Positions 26,461-34,600 of a DNA stretch of 39,660 nucleotides are shown piece after piece. The position numbers and the translations under genes are program-made. The notes beneath the pieces were generated by a model. It had not been told where the DNA came from and did no database searches. It worked only from the letters and a program-made list of their open reading frames with translations. This stretch comes from Lachnospiraceae bacterium (lineage in GTDB: Bacteria; Bacillota; Clostridia; Lachnospirales; Lachnospiraceae): NCBI GenBank assembly GCA_016282745.1, contig JAEELL010000012.1, positions 1-39,660 of the forward strand. Direction: 5' to 3'. Every line of letters begins with the position of its first letter. The stretch's first letter is position 1.

Positions 26461-26493
26461 CAAAAAGCCACTGATACATAATAATCTGTGGCT
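26461..26493 (-). promoter_or_regulatory. terminator-like hairpin in the leader of the surface-protein gene
   Basis: On the minus strand AGCCAC (26488-26493) pairs with GTGGCT (26466-26471), extended by GA/TC, and is followed by TTTTTG. It lies about 35 bases upstream of the translation start, so it could be an attenuator, or a second terminator for the lipoprotein gene upstream. No aptamer was recognised in 26494-26600. Confidence 0.4.
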
Positions 26494-26599
26494 GGCCAAT
26501 AGTTACATTTCCGATTTCAATATCATTCCGATCCATACTGAAAACTAATTAATATAAGTCCATTTTACCCCTCGCTTTATTGTGAGTCAAGAATCAAGT

Positions 26600-26640
26600 G
26601 GAAAAAGCTGCTACCTTAGCTTATTTGCTAAAGTAACAGC
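26600..26640 (-). terminator. intrinsic terminator of the FnIII lipoprotein gene
   Basis: GCTGTTACTTTAGC (26627-26640, minus strand) pairs with GCTAAGGTAGCAGC (26607-26620), followed by TTTTT. It lies 90 bases behind the gene that ends at 26730. Confidence 0.8.
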
Positions 26641-26729
26641 CCTTGCTGTAATCTAATGTCTATAGTTCTGTATTTATAATACTGTATTAATTGTTCTTTA
26701 TTTACAATTCTTTATCTACAATTCAATGC

Positions 26730-28031
26730 CTATTCCCACTCAATTTCCATTTCACCTGTTCCGTTTCTAAAACCAAGTTCAAGATATTCATAATCAGCAA
26801 TGTATTGAGCTTTGTAATGGAATGCTTTTCCTGAGCCGTATGAATCCGTAAATGTAAGTCCCCATGGCATTTCATCCAGACCCTTAATCTCTATTTGATT
26901 CTTAAACTTATCGACTGTTGCTTTATCTGACTTTTCAAACTTGAAGTAGAGTTTTTCTCCCTCTTTCAGTACAACACCCTCTTTCGGAATTTCTTTCCAG
27001 TTTTTATTGTCTGTACTGTAATTTGACATTACAAGAGGAATCTTGTCAAAATATCCTCCGTTTTTGTAAAAGACTGTGTCGCAGTTATCTTTGTCACTCG
27101 TAATTGAAAATTCAAATCCTTCTCTTCCGTTTTTGGAACTACCCTCAAGGGAAACTTTATAAGTTCCGCAGTTTTTAGTTGGAATAAGAGTCAGTTCATC
27201 GCTCTCTTGAGAATAAATCTTTTCACCGTTTTTCATTTTAAATGACTTATATTTGTATGTATATTTCTTATTATATTCTACATTTGTATCAGCATAATTT
27301 TCTGAAAGTCCAATTTCTTCATCTAATCCTTCATCTGATATTTCATCTATTTTTTTGAATTCTTTCTCCCCTTCAGCTTTTCTGTATACAATATATCCGT
27401 CAGGATATGCTCCTGTGCCAAAATCAACTACTATTATATTTTGTTTACCCTCAGCGAACGAATAATTACATCCGTAACCTTCCTCATACCCCTCGGTTCC
27501 AATATCAGGTTTTGACAATCCGCAACATCTCTCATAACCACCGATTGAATCATAACTGTTAGAATACATAATTACTTTCTCATTGCCATCTTTTTTACCT
27601 ACCGCCTCAACATAATAATAGTAATTATTACCGGGCTTAACATCCTTATCCACATACTTGTTCTCTTCAATATCCCCAAGTTTTTCATAGAGTTTCTTGT
27701 CGATTTCTTCATAATTTCCCAATTCGTCTTTCTTCACTTTTGACATATCAACTCTGTAAAGTCTGTAGTATGAAGTTCCATCAACTTTATTCCAAATAAT
27801 AGTAATATCATCCAATGAACTATCTAGTGTAATACACATTCCTTCTATATATGCACCGGATTCCGTTTCTGTTTCCGTTTCTGTTTCCTGCTCTGTTGTT
27901 ATCACTTTATTTTTTGCAGATGTATTATTAACATTATTTTTTGTTCCGCAACCTGCAAGTGCACTCACACTCATACATCCAATCAAAAGATACCCCGCAA
28001 TCATCTTTCCATTCACATTAGTTTTTCTCAT
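26730..28031 (-). CDS. lipoprotein with fibronectin-III-like domains (paralogue A)
   Basis: The 433-residue product has a lipoprotein signal with lipobox LAGC near residue 27, then a Thr/Glu-rich spacer (TTEQETETETETESG). Two FnIII-like units follow: about 65-150 (ITIIWNKVDGTSYYRLYRVD ... YYYYVEAVGKKDGNEKV) and about 160-285 (YPDGYIVYRKAEGEKEFKKI ... YKSFKMKNGEKIYSQES). A separate C-terminal beta domain covers about 290-433. The order and motifs match the 261-residue protein at 28586, so the two are diverged paralogues. It is probably a surface protein of unknown ligand. GGGAGG precedes the ATG. Confidence 0.8.
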   Translation of the reverse strand: MRKTNVNGKMIAGYLLIGCMSVSALAGCGTKNNVNNTSAKNKVITTEQETETETETESGAYIEGMCITLDSSLDDITIIWNKVDGTSYYRLYRVDMSKVKKDELGNYEEIDKKLYEKLGDIEENKYVDKDVKPGNNYYYYVEAVGKKDGNEKVIMYSNSYDSIGGYERCCGLSKPDIGTEGYEEGYGCNYSFAEGKQNIIVVDFGTGAYPDGYIVYRKAEGEKEFKKIDEISDEGLDEEIGLSENYADTNVEYNKKYTYKYKSFKMKNGEKIYSQESDELTLIPTKNCGTYKVSLEGSSKNGREGFEFSITSDKDNCDTVFYKNGGYFDKIPLVMSNYSTDNKNWKEIPKEGVVLKEGEKLYFKFEKSDKATVDKFKNQIEIKGLDEMPWGLTFTDSYGSGKAFHYKAQYIADYEYLELGFRNGTGEMEIEWE

Positions 28032-28169
28032 GATTCAATTCCTCCCATAATTTACATTTACCAATAATCCTTTGTTATTATTTATTATCAATTTAAGTTA
28101 ATTCAAGAACACTCTCATTTTTTGTTCTATACATTATAAACGTAATGAATTGAATTTTTATTTCATTTT

Positions 28170-28417
28170 TTGATATTAATTTTATTATTGTCTCTCCCCT
28201 TATTCTATTTTTCAACTCATCACTTTGCGAAACTTTTCTCGTCTTGTAAACAAATAAAAGATCATAGCGAACAACAAATGTACACTATGATCTTTCATAT
28301 AATATTATTCTCTTATTGCTTACCTGTCAACACATCTCTTTATGAATCGGATGTGTCATCTCACCCTATACAATTACATTGACTTAATATTGTTATAAAT
28401 TCCTTCTGCATCAAGTT
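28170..28417. repeat. duplicated transketolase tail and leader remnant (copy B)
   Basis: 28253-28417 is about 90 percent identical to 29470-29633 and contains the last 13 codons of the transketolase C-terminal gene, the intergenic tail and its terminator hairpin. The match continues more weakly to 28170, covering the leader and the first codons of the gene at 28586-29371 (TTTTTGATATTrrTTT and CTCCCCTTAT blocks), with the start codon lost. It is one arm of an old tandem duplication. Confidence 0.9.
28326..28366 (-). other. TGTGAGATGAC-type hairpin element, copy 4
   Basis: On the minus strand GTGAGATGAC is followed by ACACATC, a 13-base loop and GATGTGT, then TGAC. It is the duplicate of the copy at 29543-29584, with one change in the conserved block (GGTGAGATGAC). 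Confidence 0.5.
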
Positions 28418-28568
28418 TGTCGTTCATACTGTAACCGATAAATACCGTTGCATCATCAAAAACACTCACACCAAAATCATTACGGTAGTCATCTTCATTT
28501 GTGCTCTTAACAGGGCCATTATCATTCCAGCCTACATCCCAGGCAAGCACAAGACCTGTCAATTGCAA
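28374..28568 (-). pseudogene. chimeric fragment: surface-protein 5' part fused to transketolase 3' end
   Basis: The 64-codon frame reads TGLVLAWDVGWNDNGPVKST through DDATVFIGYSMNDKLDA, a copy of residues about 37-88 of the large surface protein. It then switches to EGIYNNIKSM, the exact C-terminus of the transketolase gene. The joint falls on the 10-bp sequence TGCATCAAGT, present in both parents (26168-26177 and 29624-29633). It lacks a signal peptide, begins with TTG and has no ribosome binding site, so it is a recombination scar and not a working gene. Confidence 0.88.
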
Positions 28569-28585
28569 ATTGGCTTTTAATTAGT

Positions 28586-29371
28586 TTACTTGTCCTCAGA
28601 AGGCATAACAATATTGCTCTCCAGAGAATATAATATCTCTCCTTTAAATTCACAATATGCAACTACCTTGTATGTAGAATTTTCATTGAATTCATCTTCA
28701 AATTCAACCCCAGTCTCATCCTTTTTTACTTTAATATCTGCTATTTCTTCGAAGTGCTTAAACCTATTCCCTCTGTATAATTTATATCCGGTCGGAATAG
28801 CTCCATCAAATATATTGGCATTAAGATATATTTTACCCGAATCTTGATTAGTTATTTGTAAATCCGGTGTCGCTAGTCCCGGCTGAACTGACCATCCAAT
28901 ATTGATATCTGAATATGCTACAACTTTTTCTTTTCCCTTCTCTTTAGCAATTGCTTCAATAAAATATCCGTAACTGCTTCCTGAATGTACATCTTTGTCA
29001 ATATATTTTTTTTCTTTTACTTCTGCTATTTTTTCAAAATCAGATTTTGTGTAAAATTCCTTTTCGCCATCTTTGGAATTATTCACCCTATATATAATAA
29101 ATTTTGATACAATTCCCGGATAATCATATGCTATCTCTATTGTATTGATAGTCGGTTTCAAAATAAATTGTACCGAATCCTTATCCCTGCTTATCAATTT
29201 TAGATTTTCGTAATCAATGCTTACTAGCTCATCTCCGTCAAAATCGCTCTCAGTATATTCCCTAGTCCATTCTTCGTCCTTATCGAAAAATAAGCCCCCA
29301 ACTACTACCGCAAGCAACACACATCCAATAAATGCTATGCTTATTATTTCTTTTTTTGATATTGGTTTCAT
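28586..29371 (-). CDS. membrane-anchored protein with FnIII-like domains (paralogue B)
   Basis: I start it at the ATG at 29371 (GGGGAG eight bases upstream), giving 261 residues. An N-terminal hydrophobic segment (about 8-29, IISIAFIGCVLLAVVVGGLFF) is a signal anchor or uncleaved signal; a proper lipobox is not clear. Two FnIII-like units follow: IYRVNNSKDGEKEFYTKSDFEK ... YGYFIEAIAKEKGKEKVV, and IPTGYKLYRGNRFKHFEEI ... YKVVAYCEFKGEILYSLES. The matching motifs in the 433-residue lipoprotein show common origin; this one lacks its C-terminal beta domain. The leader carries the conserved hairpin element at 29402-29450. Confidence 0.78.
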   Translation of the reverse strand: MKPISKKEIISIAFIGCVLLAVVVGGLFFDKDEEWTREYTESDFDGDELVSIDYENLKLISRDKDSVQFILKPTINTIEIAYDYPGIVSKFIIYRVNNSKDGEKEFYTKSDFEKIAEVKEKKYIDKDVHSGSSYGYFIEAIAKEKGKEKVVAYSDINIGWSVQPGLATPDLQITNQDSGKIYLNANIFDGAIPTGYKLYRGNRFKHFEEIADIKVKKDETGVEFEDEFNENSTYKVVAYCEFKGEILYSLESNIVMPSEDK

Positions 29372-29401
29372 GATTGTCACTCCCCTTATACTTTTTTTGT
29401 T

Positions 29402-29450
29402 ACTCACCACTTAACCCGTCTTTTGGTGAAGTGGAAGTCATCTCACATCT
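29402..29450 (-). other. TGTGAGATGAC-type hairpin element, copy 2, in a 5' leader
   Basis: The minus strand reads AGATGTGAGATGACTTCCACTT, then a variable inner stem (ACC/GGGT), then AAGTGGTGAGT. CCACTT pairs with AAGTGG and ACTT with GAGT. It is 49 bases, the same length as copy 1 at 39203-39251, and lies about 30 bases before a translation start. No known riboswitch class was recognised. Confidence 0.6.
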
Positions 29451-29469
29451 TATATGTAATAATAAGAAT

Positions 29470-29512
29470 AATAAAAGATCATAGCAAACAGCAAATGTAC
29501 ACTATGATCTTT
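29470..29512 (-). terminator. intrinsic terminator of the transketolase operon
   Basis: AAAGATCATAG (minus strand, 29502-29512) pairs with CTATGATCTTT (29474-29484), an 11-bp perfect stem with a 17-base loop, followed by TATTATTCTT. The same hairpin is duplicated near 28256-28295. A promoter-like TTGCTA-17-TATTAT for the gene at 28586-29371 overlaps its far arm. Confidence 0.65.
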
Positions 29513-29542
29513 CATATATTATTCTTCTCTTATTGCTTACCT

Positions 29543-29584
29543 GTCAACACATCTCTTTATGAATCGGATGTGTCATCTCACACT
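29543..29584 (-). other. TGTGAGATGAC-type hairpin element, copy 3, in the tkt 3' tail
   Basis: On the minus strand GTGTGAGATGAC is followed by a 7-bp stem ACACATC/GATGTGT with a 13-base loop, and then TGACAGG. The conserved leading block matches copies 1 and 2, while the stem sequence differs completely. Confidence 0.5.
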
Positions 29585-29590
29585 ATACAA

Positions 29591-30523
29591 TTACATTGAC
29601 TTAATATTGTTATAAATTCCTTCTGCATCAAGTCCGAATTCTTTGATAAGTGCAACTGCAGGACCTGAATGTCCGAATACATCATTTACACCAATCTTGT
29701 GAACTTTTGTAGGATACTTCTCCGCAAGACACTCTGCAACTGCAGAACCAAGTCCTCCGATTACTGAATGTTCCTCTACAGTTACAATCTTACCTGTCTT
29801 CTTTGCAGCCTCAACAATGAGATCTTCATCTAACGGTTTGATTGTGTGGATGTTAATTACCTGAGCGCTGATTCCATCATCCTCAAGCATCTTTGCTGCC
29901 TCAAGGGCTTCACATACACAAAGACCTGTTGCAACAATTGTAAGATCAGTTCCATCTCTCATTACGACACCTTTGCCAATTTCAAATGTATAATTCTCAT
30001 CATTGATAACAGGCACTGCAAGACGTCCGAATCTGAGATATACAGGACCTTCCATCTCGTATGCAGCCTTTACTGCTGCCTTTGCTTCTATATCATCACA
30101 AGGATTGATTACTGTCATTCCGGGGATTGTTCTCATAAGAGCAATGTCTTCGTTACACTGATGTGTAGCACCGTCCTCACCTACGGAAATACCGGCGTGA
30201 GTTGCTCCAATCTTAACATTTAAGTGTGGATAACCAATTGTATTTCTAACCTGCTCATAAGCTCTTCCCGCAGCAAACATTGCAAATGTACTTGCAAATG
30301 GAACCTTTCCTGTAACTGAAAGTCCTGCTGCAACTCCCATCATGTTAGACTCTGCGATACCACAGTCAATAAATCTTTCAGGAAATGCTGCTTTGAACTT
30401 ACCTGTCTTAGTTGCCGCTGCAAGGTCAGCATCAAGTACTACCAAATCGTCATGCTGCTTTCCAAGTTCAACCAGCATATCTCCATAACTGTCTCTTGTT
30501 GCGATTTTCTTTACTTCTGACAT
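29591..30523 (-). CDS. tktB: transketolase, C-terminal subunit
   Basis: This is the second half of a split transketolase, which moves two-carbon ketol units between sugar phosphates in the non-oxidative pentose phosphate pathway. The 310-residue product has the pyrimidine-binding domain (VVLDADLAAATKTGKF, FIDCGIAESNMMGVAAGLS with the catalytic Glu, FASTFAMFAAGRAYEQVRN, HAGISVGEDGATHQ) and the C-terminal transketolase domain (VVTVEEHSVIGGLGSAVAE, INVHTIKPLD-type INIHTIKPLDED). The start overlaps the N-terminal subunit gene by 13 bases, so translation is coupled. A 1-deoxyxylulose-5-phosphate synthase-like enzyme is excluded by the split. Its last 13 codons are duplicated at 28374-28417. Confidence 0.93.
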   Translation of the reverse strand: MSEVKKIATRDSYGDMLVELGKQHDDLVVLDADLAAATKTGKFKAAFPERFIDCGIAESNMMGVAAGLSVTGKVPFASTFAMFAAGRAYEQVRNTIGYPHLNVKIGATHAGISVGEDGATHQCNEDIALMRTIPGMTVINPCDDIEAKAAVKAAYEMEGPVYLRFGRLAVPVINDENYTFEIGKGVVMRDGTDLTIVATGLCVCEALEAAKMLEDDGISAQVINIHTIKPLDEDLIVEAAKKTGKIVTVEEHSVIGGLGSAVAECLAEKYPTKVHKIGVNDVFGHSGPAVALIKEFGLDAEGIYNNIKSM

Positions 30524-31347
30524 AATGCTTCACCTGCTTTCTGCAATTCTTCCATTGCTGTTTTGTACTGTTCATCATTAGGTGCAGAACCATGCCATGA
30601 AACATTGTTCTCCATAAATGAAACACCTTTACCCTTTACACTCTTCATAATAATGGCAGTAGGCATTCCCTTTGTAGCTCTCGCCTCATCAAGAGCTGAC
30701 TTAATCTGCTCAAAATCATGAGCATCGATATTGATAACATGGAAATTAAAAGCCTCAAACTTCTTGTCGATAGGATATGGTGAACATACTTCCTCGATTG
30801 TTCCATCAATCTGAAGATTATTGTTATCAACAATAACAACAAGGTTATCAAGTTTTCTGTGTCCTGCGAACATAGCTGCTTCCCAAACCTGTCCTTCTTC
30901 AATCTCACCATCACCTAAAACTGTATATACTCTAAAGTCTTTATTGTCCATCTTTGCTGACAAAGCCATTCCCACTGCTGTGGAAATACCCTGTCCAAGT
31001 GAACCTGCTGACATCTCAACACCCGGTGTGTGTTTTCTGTCCGGATGTCCCTGAAGATAAGAATCAATCTTTCTGAGTGTCTTCAAATCTTCCTTTGGAA
31101 TGAAATTCTTTTCTGCAAGTACAGCATAGAGTGCAGGAGCCACGTGTCCTTTCGAGAGAACAAATCTGTCTCTGTCAGGATCATCTTTCTTAGATGCATC
31201 TACGTTCATCTCCTCAAAATAGAGGTATGTGAGCATATCAGCCACTGATAAAGATCCACCCGGATGTCCTGATTTTGCACTGTGCACCTCTTCAATAATA
31301 CTTTTTCGTACTTCATTTGCAATTTGCTTTAGTTTTAAAGTATCCAT
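30511..31347 (-). CDS. tktA: transketolase, N-terminal (thiamine pyrophosphate-binding) subunit
   Basis: The 278-residue product carries the TPP-binding half of transketolase. SAKSGHPGGSLSVADMLTYLYF lies near residue 23, DRDRFVLSKGHVAPALYAVLAE near 60, and the metal/TPP motif VLGDGEIEEGQVWEAAMFAGHRKLDNLVVIVDNNNLQ near 150-180. I start it at 31347 (AAAGGA ribosome binding site); upstream in-frame codons have no homology and no site. The C-terminal subunit gene overlaps its end. A possible promoter lies at 31398-31425. Confidence 0.94.
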   Translation of the reverse strand: MDTLKLKQIANEVRKSIIEEVHSAKSGHPGGSLSVADMLTYLYFEEMNVDASKKDDPDRDRFVLSKGHVAPALYAVLAEKNFIPKEDLKTLRKIDSYLQGHPDRKHTPGVEMSAGSLGQGISTAVGMALSAKMDNKDFRVYTVLGDGEIEEGQVWEAAMFAGHRKLDNLVVIVDNNNLQIDGTIEEVCSPYPIDKKFEAFNFHVINIDAHDFEQIKSALDEARATKGMPTAIIMKSVKGKGVSFMENNVSWHGSAPNDEQYKTAMEELQKAGEALCQK

Positions 31348-31397
31348 GTTTTTTCCTTTCATTACTTGAATATCATATATCAAATGGTTATATATAA

Positions 31398-31425
31398 ATA
31401 ATACACCATATGAAATCAAATGTAA
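31398..31425 (-). promoter_or_regulatory. possible promoter of the transketolase operon
   Basis: TTACAT (31420-31425) and TATTAT (31398-31403) with a 16-base spacer lie about 50 bases before the start codon on the minus strand. The match is fair only. 31426-31529 holds no other recognisable signal. Confidence 0.35.
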
Positions 31426-31529
31426 CCCTCCGGCTAATATAATGTGAATTAAAAATTCAGCCATGCACATAAAATAATAAATATTATGAAAGACTGCTTG
31501 CAGGATTTCAAATATTTATTATTTTATGT

Positions 31530-31659
31530 ATTTGGGGAACCCAAATCAGCGAGAAGTAGCAGATTTATCTGCGGATTCGAGCTGGCATGTATTTGGGGAA
31601 CCCAAATCAGCGAAAAGTAGCAGATTTATCTGCGGATTCGAGCTGGCATGTATTTGGGA
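31530..31659. repeat. 61-bp tandem repeat with internal palindromes, 2.1 copies
   Basis: The unit begins at 31530, 31591 and 31652 (exact period 61); the two full copies differ at one base and the third is an 8-base start. Each unit holds the palindrome ATTTGGGGAACCCAAAT and the smaller inverted repeat GCAGATTTATCTGC. It lies between the transketolase leader and the stop codon of the TPR/AAA gene, which begins only 2 bases further on. It could act as the terminator of that gene. Confidence 0.9.
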
Positions 31660-31660
31660 C

Positions 31661-34600
31661 TTACTTAAAATCTGCTTCCCTCAGTATGTCCATACCTGTG
31701 TCATCATTTTTGCCTGAGAAGAGATTTGTGAGCTTTCTTGTAACTTTTGAACTTGCTCTCTTGATTGCTTTGCCTAAAATATTCTCAACATCTGCCTGGT
31801 CAATGCCCTGATGCTTACTGTAGAAATCATCAATGGCTTTGTAGAGTGCAAGTGTACCCATCTCATCTATCATGTAATTTCTTGTAGCCGCATATTTCTT
31901 TGCATATGCAACCCACTCTTTTACGTCATATTCCTTGATAACGAGAACATTGTCAAACATCTTTGCAATATCTTCATTCTCAGTTCTCATAGTCTTGAGG
32001 GCAGAAGTTTCTCCCTCAAACACCATAATCATATCATCAGTAAAATACTGACCCACTGATACGAACTCTGTGAGAACACTTCTTCTAAGATGCTGTGCAT
32101 TCTCAACAATCAAGTCACTTCCAACAAGTTTCTTCATTGAGCTTCTAATTCCTCTTGTATTTAGTACAGAAGCATCAACCTTGGCAATTCTTCTTCCGTG
32201 TCTTCCACGTTTTCTGTTAACAAGTTTGATAAGTTCGATTGCCATTGTAGTCTTGCCACTCTTGTCATCTCCAAGAATCATGATGTTTCCTGTTCTTGAA
32301 TGTCCAAGACCGCAGTAACTTGCTGCAAGATTTGTAACTGTATCCTTTATCTTCTGTTCAAGACCATTTACCGACTTAAAGCTCTCAAACGGAACCATTT
32401 CGGCATCTGTCACTACTATCTTATCTAAATCCAGAGATAATGTCTGTGTAATATTGTTGTTTGTCTTTTTCTTTACTTCAGGTAATTCGTTATTCACACT
32501 CATTTCTTCTCCTTTATCATTTTCGGGTTTCTCTCCCTGTTGTTCATCAACTGAATCTTCCATGTCCTCTTTTGTAGCCTTATCCAAGTTCGCGAACAAT
32601 TCTTTCAGACTGGCAGTATTTGCCGGAGACGGTTTTGTAAGCGGCGCAACACTTGCGTGCAGTTTCTTGACAGGTGCATCAAAATCAAGATCAAATACGG
32701 CTACGTTGTCTTTGATTTCAACTTCGATTGGATTGTTATCAGCTGCAGCCACAGAGGAATCATCACTCTGCTCATGATTATTGAAATCACCCACCTCATT
32801 GCTGTTAAAATCCTCTTTAGCATCATCACCGGATATATCAATCTTATTATAATCAACAGACGTATCATCCTTGTTGTCATCACTTGAATCTGATTTTTCT
32901 TCTTTCATCTCCTCAAGTGCCTTCAGAATATCAGGAATTACTTTTGTCTGCTCTTCTTCTGTCTCATCAGGTAAATCTCCAAATCCGTCATCACTGCCGT
33001 TTTGGGCTTCCTGCTGCATGTTTTTCTCTGCTTCAATCTTTTCAAATACAGCCTCAACTTCAGCCTTCAAATCCTTTGTATGAAGCATAACATCATCTAA
33101 TTTTTTATTCTTGTTTGGATCTAATTCCATATCAAGAATACTGAGTTCGTCTGTTTTGTCACGTTCCTTAACGGAAATCACATTTTTCATAACAGGCTTT
33201 TCTTCTGTAGAAGCTCCATCTGAATCTTCAGCTTCCGCAAATTCAGATTCTCCTTCTGCAGTTGCATCTTCATCTGCATCTTCAGTTTCCGCAAATTCAG
33301 ATTCTCCTTCTGCTATATCTGCTTCTTCTGCAGCTTTTGTTCCTTCAAATCCAAACTCTTCTGCCGCAACATCATCTGAATCTAATGCTTCAAAACCTGT
33401 CTCACCTGCTTTAGCTGCTCCTGAATTAATTTCATATTCCTTCACGTCATCTTCGCTGTTTTCAAGAACATCAACCGGATTAATCGGCTCTATGTTCATA
33501 GTGCTGATTTCCATGGTTTCAGGTTTTGAATCTTCCAATTCAATCTCAGCAAGAGGAATTGGTGCCGTATCACTGAGCACTTCCTCAATTGCCTCACTGT
33601 CTATTTCTTCAGTAAAAACAAATCCGTTGATTGCATCGTCCACATAAGATTCAAGAGCTGCTTTCACGTCATCCATCTCAGTCTCATCAGCCAAATCTTT
33701 TGCATCCAGTTCCTCAACAATAGTTGTATTCATTCTCTCTTCTTCAGCTCTCTGAGCTGCCTCTTTTGCCGCCTTATCAACCTGAAGTGCAGACATATCC
33801 ATAGTCTCAACTGTCTTGTTGACTGTGTCTGTCTTTAATATGCCTCTGTTTTCAAGATTTCTTAAGACCTCTTCGATTGACAACTGACCTGTAATCTCTT
33901 TTTCAGCCTTTCTAGGCTCAGGAATATCAAATCCAATCTGTCCATTCTCATCGTATTTGTATAACGGATCAAGAGTCATTGTAATCTCTTCTTTTGGCTT
34001 CTCATTTTCAATTTTAATTTCTTTCATCTGCTCTTCGCTATTCATGATTTCACGAATATTTCGAGCTATAACAGCCTGAAGATCAATAGTATCGGAACCG
34101 TCTCCCTCGAATGATTTAACATGAATATCTTCAATGTTAATCTCACCCGGAATCTGAACAGTGTCTGCCACGCTTTCCTCTGCAAGTTTCTCACTTGCAA
34201 GAACAGCCTCCATAATTGGATCTTCCAACACTTCATCATTGTCAATGTCTTCAACATCTACTGTCTTATTTGCCTCAGCTTCTTCCTGCGCTTTGGCTCT
34301 GAACTCTTCTGTCTTCAAGGTTGTAAAAGGAATTGTATTGCTTTTTTTGATTTCTTCTATCTCTTCAGGTGTTTTTCTGACCGGCTCAAAGATAGCTGTC
34401 GCTGTCTCATTCCCCTGTGCGAGAGCATCTGATTTCTTCTTTTTTGCCGCCTCAGTCAATCCTGAAATAATATCTATCGCTCCAAGGGATACAGATTTAA
34501 TCTTTTCAGGAATCAGACTATCTGATTCTTCATCATATGAATCCTCATCATCCGGATAATCATCTTCTTCTGTGTCATCTTCTTCTGTGTCATCTTCTTC

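Larger units (their letters stand above)
29470..29633. repeat. transketolase tail and 3' region (copy A of the duplication)
   Basis: This segment contains the last codons of the transketolase C-terminal gene, its terminator and the hairpin element, and recurs at 28253-28417. Copy A is the parental arm because it is still attached to the full gene. The identity ends exactly at TGCATCAAGT (29624-29633). Confidence 0.9.

Noticed and set aside
28374-28568. A 64-residue gene of its own
   Set aside because: Both halves are exact continuations of neighbouring genes joined at a microhomology, the start is TTG without a ribosome binding site, and there is no signal peptide.
31530-31659. Possible CRISPR remnant with a 61-base period
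   Set aside because: The whole 61-base unit, including any would-be spacer, is conserved between copies, so it is a simple tandem repeat.
33111-33647. Long Ser-rich plus-strand frame of 178 codons
   Set aside because: It is the antisense of the acidic GAA/GAT/GAT-rich linker of the minus-strand TPR/AAA gene; no ribosome binding site and no family likeness.
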